From Paenibacillus sp. JJ-223 (GTDB lineage: Bacteria > Bacillota > Bacilli > Paenibacillales > Paenibacillaceae), in assembly GCF_927798175.1 (NCBI RefSeq), contig NZ_CAKMMP010000010.1, positions 1 to 64,000 of the forward strand: a stretch of 64,000 nucleotides of DNA, read 5' to 3'. Below, piece by piece: positions 35,527-44,320 of the stretch. Position numbers and translations under genes: made by a program. Numbering within the stretch: position 1 is the first letter of the stretch; the number at the start of each line of letters is the position of its first letter. The notes under the pieces were generated by a model, which did not search any database, was not told where the DNA came from, and saw only the letters and a list, made by a program, of their open reading frames with translations.

Positions 35527-36884
35527 GAGTAAAACAATATGTCGTTGAGACCATGCCCGAAGCGATGCTTCAGATTCGGAAAGACTTGGGAAGCGACGCC
35601 GTCATTCTGTCTACCAAAGAAGTCAAGGTTGGCGGCGTTCTCGGAATGTTTCGCAAAAAAAGAATTGAGGTTGTCGCCGCAATAGAAAAGGAAGAGAAGG
35701 GGGATGCGGGTCGGCAGGTCACCGTACCGTCCGCGTCTTCGGTCCCCTTGGTACCTCGGACGCGAGTTCCTGAGGCTTATCGTCAAACAGCGAGTTCTTT
35801 TGCCCAGGATTTCGAGAAAAAAGTTTCGCCACAGGAAGAAAATCCGGAAATAAAAAGTGATCAAGTAGAAGAAATGCGTTCTGCGCCTGAACAAAACGAT
35901 TTGGGCAGGGGAGCTGCAGGTGCTGCTCCGGGTTCAGACGTCGAAGATAAACCGCGACCGGAAGGGGCGGATTTTTCGGTTTCAACGTCTGAAACGAATC
36001 AGCAATCGGGCGAAACGCATGAACTGATGGCAGAGCTCCGGGATATTAAACGGATGATGAATAGGCTTGCACAGCAGGGAACAGCAGCTGATTCATTTCC
36101 GGAAGACCTGGCTTCATTAAAGGATCGTTTGCAGGATCAGGAACTGTGGTCCGAACTCTCGGACAATTGGTTCGAAGAGGTGCTAAATAACATGGAGGAA
36201 AACGAGTTGGATCCAGAAGGCGCAAGGAGAGCGGTTCAGCAGGAAATTGTACGCTTTCTGATTGAGCGCATCGATGAAGGAATCCGACCCGATACCCGCA
36301 TTGTCTATGTTGCCGGCCCTACCGGAGTAGGAAAAACAACGACGATTGCCAAGCTGGCGGCGGAGCAGATGTTCAACAAGCAGAGGAAAGTAGGTTTCAT
36401 CACGTCCGATACCTATCGGATTTCGGCAGTAGAACAGCTCAGAACCTATGCATCCATTCTCAATGTTCCGCTGGAGGTCGTGCAGTCACCGGGAGATACG
36501 CAACGTGCTATCTCAAGGCTTCAGGAATGCGATCTGATCTTTATGGATACGGCAGGTAGAAACTATCGGAATGAATTGCTGGTTTCCGAGCTCCAGAGTC
36601 TGCTTGCGCCCGTGGAGCATAGCGAGACCTACCTGGTCATCAGCTTGACGTCGAAAAGCAGGGACATGATTGAAATTGCGAATCATTTCAGCAAATATGG
36701 GCTGGACAAAGTGATTTTCACGAAAATGGATGAAACCGGAAGTTATGGCCCGATGTTCAATCTGCTGCATCAATTTCCGATCAAGCTGGCATACCTGACC
36801 AATGGTCAGAATGTCCCGGATCATCTGTTGAAGCCCGATGCGGACCAATTGGCTGACATGTTATTGGGAGAAACGAAGCAATGA
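35523..36884 (+). CDS. flhF: Flagellar SRP-type GTPase FlhF
   Basis: A 453-residue SRP-family GTPase that fixes flagellar position. The N-terminal B domain is variable and charged (~55-200). The N and G domains carry G1 GPTGVGKT (265-272), DTYRISAVEQLRTYA (G2), MDTAGRNYRNE (G3) and TKMDETGSYG (G4). It overlaps flhA and flhG by 4 bases each. Its GTPase is expected to be stimulated by the N-terminal helix of FlhG, encoded next. Confidence 0.96.
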   Translation: MRVKQYVVETMPEAMLQIRKDLGSDAVILSTKEVKVGGVLGMFRKKRIEVVAAIEKEEKGDAGRQVTVPSASSVPLVPRTRVPEAYRQTASSFAQDFEKKVSPQEENPEIKSDQVEEMRSAPEQNDLGRGAAGAAPGSDVEDKPRPEGADFSVSTSETNQQSGETHELMAELRDIKRMMNRLAQQGTAADSFPEDLASLKDRLQDQELWSELSDNWFEEVLNNMEENELDPEGARRAVQQEIVRFLIERIDEGIRPDTRIVYVAGPTGVGKTTTIAKLAAEQMFNKQRKVGFITSDTYRISAVEQLRTYASILNVPLEVVQSPGDTQRAISRLQECDLIFMDTAGRNYRNELLVSELQSLLAPVEHSETYLVISLTSKSRDMIEIANHFSKYGLDKVIFTKMDETGSYGPMFNLLHQFPIKLAYLTNGQNVPDHLLKPDADQLADMLLGETKQ

Positions 36885-37768
36885 AAGATCAGGCATCTTC
36901 ACTTCGAAAAATGGCTTCTGCCCCGCAGGACCACAAGGAGCCGGTGCGCGGCAGTCGTGCAGCCAGGCTGATCACGGTGGCCAGCGGCAAGGGCGGGGTG
37001 GGAAAATCCAACTTCACGCTGAATTTTGCGCTGTCCCTGCAAACGCTTGGCCGAAAAGTCCTTGTATTTGATGCAGATATAGGGATGGCCAACATCGATG
37101 TTTTGATGGGTGCGTCGTCTACCTATAATTTGTATCATTTGTTATACCGAAAAAAGACCATCCATGAAATCGTGCAGCTGGGAGCAAATGGTTTGCCATA
37201 TATCGCTGGTGGATCGGGCATGCAAGAATTGTTTTCGTTGTCAGATCGGGATTTGGAATACTTTGCTGCCCAAGTGGATGAGATTGCCCAGCACGTGGAT
37301 TATATTATTTTTGACACCGGAGCCGGACTTTCCAAGGAAAATATGAAATTTATCGAAGCTGCCGATGAGTGCTTGATTGTCACCACTCCTGAACCAACTT
37401 CCATTACCGACGCTTATGCTTTAATGAAAATCATTCATGGTCAGGAAAAGGTGACTCCCTTTCGACTGGTCGTTAACCGGGTGGATGACGAGCAGGAAGC
37501 TGGACGGGTGGCTGAAAAGCTGGCAGGTGTAGCCAAAAGGTTTCTGCATGCGGATATTCCGCTGCTAGGATCTATCTCGGAGGATCCCCAAGTGAGCAAA
37601 GCGGTGAAGAGGCAGGTGCCGTACTCCTTGGCCTATCCGAATGCCAGAGCTTCAAGGGATATACAGCGCCTCGCACTTCGTTATTTAGCCGTTCCTTCGG
37701 CAGCCGAATCCGAAACCTTGACAGGAATCAGGGGATTTATGCAAAAGTGGCTCAGGAAAACAACATGA
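36881..37768 (+). CDS. flhG: Flagellar number regulator FlhG (YlxH), MinD-like ATPase
   Basis: A 295-residue MinD/ParA-type ATPase. The first residues hold the FlhF-activating motif DQASSLR (3-9). The deviant Walker A GKGGVGKS is at 36-43, followed by DADIGMANIDVLMG and DTGAGLSKENMKF. A C-terminal amphipathic membrane-binding helix is likely near the end (GFMQKWLRK). It regulates flagellar number and C-ring assembly with FliM/FliY. It is coupled to flhF by an ATGA overlap. Confidence 0.96.
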   Translation: MKDQASSLRKMASAPQDHKEPVRGSRAARLITVASGKGGVGKSNFTLNFALSLQTLGRKVLVFDADIGMANIDVLMGASSTYNLYHLLYRKKTIHEIVQLGANGLPYIAGGSGMQELFSLSDRDLEYFAAQVDEIAQHVDYIIFDTGAGLSKENMKFIEAADECLIVTTPEPTSITDAYALMKIIHGQEKVTPFRLVVNRVDDEQEAGRVAEKLAGVAKRFLHADIPLLGSISEDPQVSKAVKRQVPYSLAYPNARASRDIQRLALRYLAVPSAAESETLTGIRGFMQKWLRKTT

Positions 37769-37801
37769 TTTCTGAATAAGGAAACAGGGGTGTGAAACAA
37801 G

Positions 37802-39265
37802 ATGGCGGTGTATCAAGTATTGGTTGTCGATGATTCCGCTTTTATGCGCAAAATTGTTTCCGATTTGATTGAAGCGGATCCGGAATTCAAGGTTGCGGCA
37901 ACCGCTTCAAACGGTAGAGAGGCGATACAAAAATCGTTGGATTTAAAACCCGATATCATCACTATGGACGTTGAAATGCCGGAAATGAACGGGCTTGATG
38001 CGCTCAAGTCCATCATGAAGCATTTTTATGTTCCGGTCATTATGTTGTCGGGTATTAATGAACAAGGCATGAAAGAGACCATTATGGCTCTTGAAGCCGG
38101 AGCGTTTGATTTTATCCGCAAACCGTCCGTCTCCCAGGATCATGACATTCAGGATGTGGGGAAAGCGCTGATCGAACGGATGCGTGCGGCCATGGATGAG
38201 ATCAAACAAAGGGAGAAACGCAGGGCGGCCGCTATTCAAAAAAGGGAAGAGGCCCAGATGATCCGTTTGGATTCTCCAATTGTGCAGGCTCCACAGTCAG
38301 AAACCAAAAAAGCCAATGAGAAAGCAGGCGATGCGACCAAAAAGCCAGCCATGCAGGCTGAACTGGTCAAACGTGCGCCGAGCGAAAACAATGAAAAGTT
38401 ACGGATTCCTCCAAAGCCGATCCAATCATCGGCTAAGGATTCGAAGGCGAGTAAACAACCTGCAGCCCCTAAAAGCAAACCGGCGCTTCAAACGGATGTT
38501 ACCCGTGAACCAGGCGAAACGCACTCAACCAAACGGTCACAGCCGACTCGGATGCCTCAAGAGATTCGTCCTAATGTATCAACGCGCATTGTGTCCGATC
38601 AGGTTGCAGCTGCTTCGGCAAGCGACAATGCCAAAGGGGCAGCGCAAGCCGTGCCGGCTAGGAAACAGCTTTCCGGCTTAGAGGGGTCCTTTAATAAGAT
38701 TATCGCAATCGGTTGCTCGACAGGAGGGCCGCGCGCCCTTAAAACATTGCTCGAGCAACTGCCGGCCGATTTGCCCGCACCTGTTGTCATTGTGCAGCAC
38801 ATGCCGCCCAACTTTACACGTTCTCTGGCTCAGCGCCTGAATACATTCAGCCCGCTGCAGGTGGTCGAGGCCGAAGAAGGCATGGTTTTACAAAAAGGAA
38901 CGGCTTATATTGCACCAGGCGGATACCATCTGAAGGTCAACAAGAGCGTAGACGGAAAGTATGTCGTAAAGTTGACCGAAGAGCAGCCTGTTAACGGGCA
39001 TAGACCGTCGGTGGATACGATGTTCGAGTCATTGATGGACTTTGCTTCGCTGCAAAGGCATCTGGTTCTCTTGACCGGCATGGGGAGCGACGGAGCCCGG
39101 ATGATGAAAAAGATGTACGATGCCGGGGTGACGTCTACCTTTGCAGAGAACGAAGAAACATGTGTTGTGTACGGTATGCCGCGTTCGGCAGTCGAGCTGC
39201 AATGTGTGCGACATCTTCTGCCACTGCAGGGGATCGCACCGAAACTTGTTCAAGCTGTGAAATAA
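37802..39265 (+). CDS. cheB: Chemotaxis methylesterase/glutamine deamidase CheB
   Basis: A 487-residue CheB. The receiver domain (1-125) has phospho-acceptor D56 in TMDVEMPEMNG. The C-terminal methylesterase has catalytic S306 in GCSTGGPRAL, the histidine in QHMPPNFTR and the aspartate in GMGSDGARMM. Between them lies an unusually long linker (~140-295) rich in Lys, Ala, Pro, Gln and Ser, making the protein about 130 residues longer than B. subtilis CheB. It removes methyl groups from chemoreceptors. GGGGTG precedes ATG 37802. Confidence 0.97.
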   Translation: MAVYQVLVVDDSAFMRKIVSDLIEADPEFKVAATASNGREAIQKSLDLKPDIITMDVEMPEMNGLDALKSIMKHFYVPVIMLSGINEQGMKETIMALEAGAFDFIRKPSVSQDHDIQDVGKALIERMRAAMDEIKQREKRRAAAIQKREEAQMIRLDSPIVQAPQSETKKANEKAGDATKKPAMQAELVKRAPSENNEKLRIPPKPIQSSAKDSKASKQPAAPKSKPALQTDVTREPGETHSTKRSQPTRMPQEIRPNVSTRIVSDQVAAASASDNAKGAAQAVPARKQLSGLEGSFNKIIAIGCSTGGPRALKTLLEQLPADLPAPVVIVQHMPPNFTRSLAQRLNTFSPLQVVEAEEGMVLQKGTAYIAPGGYHLKVNKSVDGKYVVKLTEEQPVNGHRPSVDTMFESLMDFASLQRHLVLLTGMGSDGARMMKKMYDAGVTSTFAENEETCVVYGMPRSAVELQCVRHLLPLQGIAPKLVQAVK

Positions 39266-39298
39266 ACGGAGTGTAACTCATGGAGGAGGTGCCTCACA

Positions 39299-41392
39299 AT
39301 GGACATGAACCAATATTTATCCATGTTTATTGATGAGTCGAATGATCATCTGCAGTCCCTTAACGAAAATATGCTTCAACTCGAAAGCAACCCGGAGGAT
39401 CTCGGTATCGTACAGGTCATTTTTCGCTCTGCACATACCTTGAAAGGCATGGCCGCAACGATGGGCTTCGAAGATCTGGCATCCCTGACGCATAAAATGG
39501 AAAACGTATTGGATTTGGTGCGTAACGAAAAATTGAAAATGCAGGATTTCATTTTTGACACCCTGTTCAAAGGGTTGGATGCACTGGAAACGATGGTACA
39601 GGACATTACCGGCGGTGGAGAAGGAAAAGCGGACGTTTCCTCCATCGTTGCCGCTCTTCAGGCAATCGAAAGCGGTGAGTGGAAAGGTGGGGACACCCCT
39701 GCTGCCGATGCAAGCCAATCGAGCGATTCGACAGAATTGGCGGCGGTAGAGCTGGACGAGTTCCAGTATTCCGTGCTCGAACAGTCCATCTCGGAGGGAC
39801 ATCAGGTACATTTTATTGAAGTACATGTCAGTGAACAAAGCCAGCTTAAGGCTGTACGGGCGTATATGGTCTTTGATTTGCTGGAGCGCTCCGGCGAAGT
39901 GGTCAAGGCCTTCCCGTCGGTCGAGGATATAGAGCAGGATAAGTTTGAGCGCAGTTTTTCGTTGTATTACATAACAACCAAAGAAGCGCCGGAACTTGAA
40001 AAAGCGATCTTGGGCATTTCAGAGATAGATAGTGCCAAAGTGGTTCCGCTGGATCAAGAATCGCTTCAACATATGACCAGTCAGGCTATTGCCGCAGCCG
40101 CAGAGTTGACGGCAGCAGTCGAGGCGGCAACGGCCCCGGTTGCTGCAACTGCGGAGGCATCGCCCCAATCAGAGGGGGCCGCGAAAGAAGCAGCCCAAAA
40201 AGAAGCAGCCAAGCCGGCTGCTCCCAAGCCGACTGCAGCGCCTTCACGAACCATTCGCGTCGACATTGAAAGACTTGACGTATTAATGAATCTTTTCAGT
40301 GAATTGCTGATCGATCGTTCCCGCCTGGAGCAGTTGGCAAGTGAAACGGGAAATAACGATTTGTCCGATACGGTAGCCCACTTGAGCAGGGTCAGCACAG
40401 ATTTGCAAAATATCGTTTTGAAATTGCGGATGGTGCCGGTAGATACCGTATTTAACCGCTTCCCGCGGATGATCCGCGATTTGGCCAAAACGCTGGATAA
40501 AAAAATCGATCTTGTCATCACCGGCGCGGAAACCGAGCTGGACCGCACCGTCATTGACGAAATCGGAGATCCGCTCGTGCATTTGCTTCGAAATGCGGTC
40601 GATCATGGCGTAGAGAATGTTGCAGAACGCATCGCAGCCGGGAAGCCGGAAATGGGCACCGTGAATCTGCGTGCATTCCATAGCGGGAACCATGTCTTTA
40701 TTGAGATCGAGGATGATGGCAAAGGAATCTATCGCGAAAAATTGTTGAAAACGGCGATTTCCCGAGGAGTCATTACCGAAGAGCAGGGAGCCAAAATGAG
40801 CGACGATGAAGTCAACCAGCTTTTGTTTGCTCCGGGCTTCAGCACAGCGGATAAAATTTCGGACATCTCCGGACGGGGCGTGGGACTGGATGTCGTTAAA
40901 TCCAAAATCACCTCGCTTGGCGGCAATGTAACGATTCACTCGACGCCGGGCAAAGGCACGAATTTCTCGGTCCAACTGCCACTGACGTTGTCCATCATTG
41001 CGGCGATGCTTGTGCGCCTCGGTTCAGAGAAATATGCCATTCCTCTTTCTTCCATCGTAGAGACGGCCATCGTGCAGCGTGAGCAGGTACGCAACATTCA
41101 CGGCAACAAGATGATTACGTTCCGGGAATCCCTTATTCCTTACCTTTCGTTAAGCGAGGTATTTGGTGTACCCGATTTCAATGATGCCGATGAGAAAGAA
41201 ACCGAAATCGTGGTTATTCGCAAAGGCGATCGCCTGGCAGCGGTGTCCGTTGAAGAATTTATCGGTCAGAGCGAAATCGTGCTGAAATCGATGGGGAATT
41301 ATCTGCCTGCGATTGAAGGAATCTCTGGAGCTACGATCCTGGGTGATGGACAAGTTGCGCTCATCGTAGACCCTAATGCATTTATCAAATAA
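39299..41392 (+). CDS. cheA: Chemotaxis histidine kinase CheA
   Basis: A 697-residue kinase that phosphorylates CheY and CheB. P1 (HPt) carries H46 in FRSAHTLKGMAATMGF. P2 (~155-260) binds the regulators, and an Ala/Pro-rich linker (~270-310) follows. P3 dimerises (RLDVLMNLFSELLIDRSRLE). The P4 ATPase has HLLRNAVDHGVE, EDDGKGIYREKL and GRGVGLDVVKSKI. P5 is the CheW-like end. GGAGGAGGTG lies before ATG 39299. All catalytic elements are intact. Confidence 0.98.
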   Translation: MDMNQYLSMFIDESNDHLQSLNENMLQLESNPEDLGIVQVIFRSAHTLKGMAATMGFEDLASLTHKMENVLDLVRNEKLKMQDFIFDTLFKGLDALETMVQDITGGGEGKADVSSIVAALQAIESGEWKGGDTPAADASQSSDSTELAAVELDEFQYSVLEQSISEGHQVHFIEVHVSEQSQLKAVRAYMVFDLLERSGEVVKAFPSVEDIEQDKFERSFSLYYITTKEAPELEKAILGISEIDSAKVVPLDQESLQHMTSQAIAAAAELTAAVEAATAPVAATAEASPQSEGAAKEAAQKEAAKPAAPKPTAAPSRTIRVDIERLDVLMNLFSELLIDRSRLEQLASETGNNDLSDTVAHLSRVSTDLQNIVLKLRMVPVDTVFNRFPRMIRDLAKTLDKKIDLVITGAETELDRTVIDEIGDPLVHLLRNAVDHGVENVAERIAAGKPEMGTVNLRAFHSGNHVFIEIEDDGKGIYREKLLKTAISRGVITEEQGAKMSDDEVNQLLFAPGFSTADKISDISGRGVGLDVVKSKITSLGGNVTIHSTPGKGTNFSVQLPLTLSIIAAMLVRLGSEKYAIPLSSIVETAIVQREQVRNIHGNKMITFRESLIPYLSLSEVFGVPDFNDADEKETEIVVIRKGDRLAAVSVEEFIGQSEIVLKSMGNYLPAIEGISGATILGDGQVALIVDPNAFIK

Positions 41393-41432
41393 ACATCATT
41401 CCTAGCCTTACATTAATAAGGAGGTTTTATCC

Positions 41433-41894
41433 ATGGATCAAGAATTGAAAGTGATCGTCTTCAAACTCGGTTCCGAAGAGTACGGCGTAGAGGTGGAAAA
41501 GGTTCAGACGATTGAGCGCATGATGCCGATTACCCGGGTACCCAATACGTACTCTTTCGTAAAAGGCGTCATCAACCTGCGCGGCGTGGTCATTCCCGTC
41601 ATTGACCTCCGCGGCCGGTTTTCCTTGCCTGAAACGGAATATACCGATCAAACAAGAATCGTCATCGTGGCAGTAGGCGATATGCAGGTCGGCTTCATCG
41701 TAGACGCGGCCAACGACGTCATTGACATCAAGAGCAGTTCCATCGACAATCCCCCGGAAGTGGTTGGCGGCGTAAAAGCGAGATACTTGCGCGGCGTGGC
41801 CAAATTGGAGAATGAACGGTTGCTCATCATGCTTAACCTGAATGAAGTATTAAGCAGAAGCGAAATCGTTCAGCTGGAAAGCGTCGAGGGCTAA
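41433..41894 (+). CDS. cheW: Chemotaxis coupling protein CheW
   Basis: A 153-residue adaptor that couples chemoreceptors to CheA. It consists of one SH3-like CheW domain. FKLGSEEYGVEVEKVQTIER, the MPITRVPNTYSFVKGVINLR segment and GVVIPVIDLRGRF are the standard core, and DVIDIKSSSIDNPPEVV follows. AAGGAGG precedes ATG 41433. It lies between cheA and cheC, as in B. subtilis. Confidence 0.98.
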   Translation: MDQELKVIVFKLGSEEYGVEVEKVQTIERMMPITRVPNTYSFVKGVINLRGVVIPVIDLRGRFSLPETEYTDQTRIVIVAVGDMQVGFIVDAANDVIDIKSSSIDNPPEVVGGVKARYLRGVAKLENERLLIMLNLNEVLSRSEIVQLESVEG

Positions 41895-41897
41895 ACC

Positions 41898-42524
41898 GTG
41901 GAAATATTCAACCGATTTGAGGGTATCCAGTTGGATGTGCTCAAAGAGGTCGGTAACATTGGAGCTGGCAACGCCGCTACGGCGTTGTCCCAGCTTTTGA
42001 ACAAACCGATCGATATGGGCGTACCGACTGTGGAAATGCTTCCTTTTGAAAAAGTTGCGGATAAGGTCGGCGGCGATGAGCGCATCGTGGTCACGGTGTT
42101 CCTCCGGGTGGAAGGTGAGGCGCCTGGCAACCTGTTTTTCATGATGGCTCCGGAAGCCGCCAAAATGCTGTTGAACCGGCTTGCCGGTTTTGAATTGAAG
42201 GAAGGTCTCGAGTTTACAGAAATGGAGCAGTCGGCTTTATCCGAAATTGGAAACATGTTGGCTGGCTCCTATCTGTCATCCTTAGCTGACTTTACCGGAT
42301 TGTCCATGTATCCTACCGTTCCCGGATTGGCTGTCGATATGGCTGGGGCCATTCTTAGCTACGGGCTGTTGCAGTTCGGGGAAATGGGGGACGACGCATT
42401 GCTCATTGACACCTCCTTTCTTGAAGGACAGGATCAAGTAGAGGGCCAATTTTTCCTGATTCCCGATCCTGCGTCATTCGCCAAGATTTTTGAGTCTTTA
42501 GGGGTGCCGCTGGATTATGATTGA
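41898..42524 (+). CDS. cheC: CheY-P phosphatase CheC
   Basis: A 208-residue CheC with the two characteristic phosphatase helices: EVGNIGAGNAATALSQLL near residue 17 and EIGNMLAGSYLSSLADF near residue 116. CheC binds CheD and CheY-P, forming the adaptation feedback of Bacillus-type chemotaxis. It starts at GTG 41898, 3 bases after cheW, with GAGGG in the cheW end. The stop overlaps the cheD start by 8 bases. Confidence 0.96.
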   Translation: MEIFNRFEGIQLDVLKEVGNIGAGNAATALSQLLNKPIDMGVPTVEMLPFEKVADKVGGDERIVVTVFLRVEGEAPGNLFFMMAPEAAKMLLNRLAGFELKEGLEFTEMEQSALSEIGNMLAGSYLSSLADFTGLSMYPTVPGLAVDMAGAILSYGLLQFGEMGDDALLIDTSFLEGQDQVEGQFFLIPDPASFAKIFESLGVPLDYD

Positions 42525-43014
42525 AGACAAAAACATCGTCAAGGTCGGAATGGCGGATTTGAACATAGCCAAACTTCCCGGCATTATTCGAACGACAGGC
42601 CTGGGATCTTGCGTGGGTTTAACGATGTACGATCCGCAGCTGAAGCTTGCCGGGATGGCACACGTTATGCTCCCAACGTCGGAAATCGCAAGAGAGGGAA
42701 ACGTAAACAAGGCGAAATATGCAGATACCGCATTGCCCGAGCTCTTGGAGAAAATGCTGCAGTTAGGGGCTTCCCAGTCACGGATCGTATCCAAAATGGC
42801 CGGCGGCTCCCAAATGTTTTCTTTCTCGGGAGCAGGAGAGACGATGCGCATCGGGCCGAGAAATGCCGAGTCTTGCCGGGAATGGCTGGAGAAGCTTAAA
42901 ATACCGCTTGTTGCCGAAGATACCGGTGGTAATTATGGCCGTACCATTGAAATGGATTGCGAAACCGGGCTTTTGACTATTCGAAGCGTACAAATGGGTG
43001 TAAAGGAACTATAA
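42517..43014 (+). CDS. cheD: Chemoreceptor glutamine deamidase CheD
   Basis: A 165-residue deamidase. TTGLGSCVGLTMYDP (~28-42) holds the catalytic cysteine C34, and AGMAHVMLPTSE holds the histidine. SRIVSKMAGGSQMFSF and GGNYGRTIEMDCETGLLTIR are typical. It activates chemoreceptors and is sequestered by CheC-CheY-P. It is translationally coupled to cheC. In B. subtilis sigD comes next; here a membrane-protein gene intervenes. Confidence 0.97.
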   Translation: MIEDKNIVKVGMADLNIAKLPGIIRTTGLGSCVGLTMYDPQLKLAGMAHVMLPTSEIAREGNVNKAKYADTALPELLEKMLQLGASQSRIVSKMAGGSQMFSFSGAGETMRIGPRNAESCREWLEKLKIPLVAEDTGGNYGRTIEMDCETGLLTIRSVQMGVKEL

Positions 43015-43018
43015 ACAT

Positions 43019-43459
43019 ATGATTGGAAACTACCGCATTAATCTTGGAGCAGGCATAGTCGGATTTATTCTGACTTTTTTTGTAGCATATAGCAGCAATG
43101 TGTTCGTGACCAGTTTAATTCGCGGGTTCATCGGATTCGTAGTCTGGTTTGTTCTTGCATATGGTCTACGCTGGGTGTTGGGCATGCTGCTGGCTCCTTC
43201 CCCGGAACATAATGGGTTCGATGTTGATTCCCTGAATAATCAGGCTGTCAAAGGTTCGCAGATGGACATCACACTTGAAGGCGATGGAGAAGAGCTGAAC
43301 GACTTGCTCAAGAATGGACAGAACGCTTCCGCCGAGGCAGATCTTCCGACATCCGAAAACACGAAGACGGATTTCACGCCATTAAACCCGCCGAAACTTG
43401 TGCGGACGAAAGAGCCGGAAGAGTTGGCGCAAGCTGTTCGTCACCTGACAGACAAATAA
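43019..43459 (+). CDS. Unknown two-helix membrane protein between cheD and sigD
   Basis: A 146-residue protein I do not recognise. Two hydrophobic segments (~8-29 and ~33-54) form a hairpin, with LRWVLGMLLAP after the second. An acidic, Asn/Ser/Thr/Pro-rich tail (~60-146) follows and is predicted cytoplasmic or disordered; it ends in RTKEPEELAQAVRHLTDK. It lies 5 bases after cheD and 16 before sigD, so it is certainly part of the operon. A role in motility or SigD control is inference from position only. Confidence 0.8.
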   Translation: MIGNYRINLGAGIVGFILTFFVAYSSNVFVTSLIRGFIGFVVWFVLAYGLRWVLGMLLAPSPEHNGFDVDSLNNQAVKGSQMDITLEGDGEELNDLLKNGQNASAEADLPTSENTKTDFTPLNPPKLVRTKEPEELAQAVRHLTDK

Positions 43460-43474
43460 GGAGGGTGAAGGCAA

Positions 43475-44263
43475 TTGAACGAGCGTAAAGCTGCACATTT
43501 GAACCATGCTGATCTATGGGAAAAGTGGAAGGAACATGGAGATCTTGATGCGAAGAAAAGTTTGATTGAAAAATATTTGCACATTGTTAATTACGTTTCT
43601 GGCAGATTAGCCGTTGGTTTGCCTAAAAACGTACCTAAAGATGATCTCGAGAGCAACGGCGTCATGGGGCTGATCGATGCGCTCGAGAAGTTTGATTATG
43701 AAAGAGGCCTTCAATTCGAAACGTATGCTTCCTGGCGGGTGCGAGGGGCCATTCTTGACGGGCTGCGCCAAGGCGACTGGGTCCCACGTTCCGTTAGGGA
43801 GAAGGCCAAACGGATCGAAGACGCGTATCAACAACTGGAACAGACGTATCTGCGCTCTGTGACCGATGAAGAAATGAGCCAGTACCTGGATGTGTCCACA
43901 AAGGACTTTCAGCATATGCTTCAGGAGGTGGCCGTGATGTCATTGTGTTCCCTGGAAGACCCGATCCGGGAGGAAGAATCGGAAACGCGGCTTTCTTTAA
44001 TGGTGGATGAAAAGGCCAAAAACCCGGACTACAAAGTGAACGAGTTTTATTTGAAGGAAGCACTGGTGCAGGGATTGGAAAAGCTGACCGTAAAGGAACG
44101 GACGGTGGTGTCCCTCTTGTATTATGAGGACCTTTCGCTCAGCGAGATCGCCGAGGTCATGTCCCTTTCCCCGTCGCGGATTTCGCAGCTGCATTCCAAG
44201 GCGATATTAAGACTGCGCGGAACGTTGGACAAACAGAAGGAATTGCTGCTGAGCAGGGACTAA
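43475..44263 (+). CDS. sigD: Flagellar/motility sigma factor SigD (FliA family)
   Basis: A 262-residue sigma-28-type factor that directs late flagellar, chemotaxis and autolysin genes. Region 2 has RLAVGLPKNVPKDDLESNG and YASWRVRGAILDGLRQGDWV. Region 3 starts with PRSVREKAKRIEDAY. Region 4 has LTVKERTVVSLLYYEDLSLS then EIAEVMSLSPSRISQLHSKA. It starts at TTG 43475 with an excellent AAGGAGGGTG. No flgM is in this window. A SigD-like promoter upstream of the operon (14841) would give positive feedback. Confidence 0.98.
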   Translation: MNERKAAHLNHADLWEKWKEHGDLDAKKSLIEKYLHIVNYVSGRLAVGLPKNVPKDDLESNGVMGLIDALEKFDYERGLQFETYASWRVRGAILDGLRQGDWVPRSVREKAKRIEDAYQQLEQTYLRSVTDEEMSQYLDVSTKDFQHMLQEVAVMSLCSLEDPIREEESETRLSLMVDEKAKNPDYKVNEFYLKEALVQGLEKLTVKERTVVSLLYYEDLSLSEIAEVMSLSPSRISQLHSKAILRLRGTLDKQKELLLSRD

Positions 44264-44320
44264 AATAGAAAATGATACGAATTTAGGGAGTGGAAGGTCT
44301 AATAAGGGGGAAGAGCTGCA

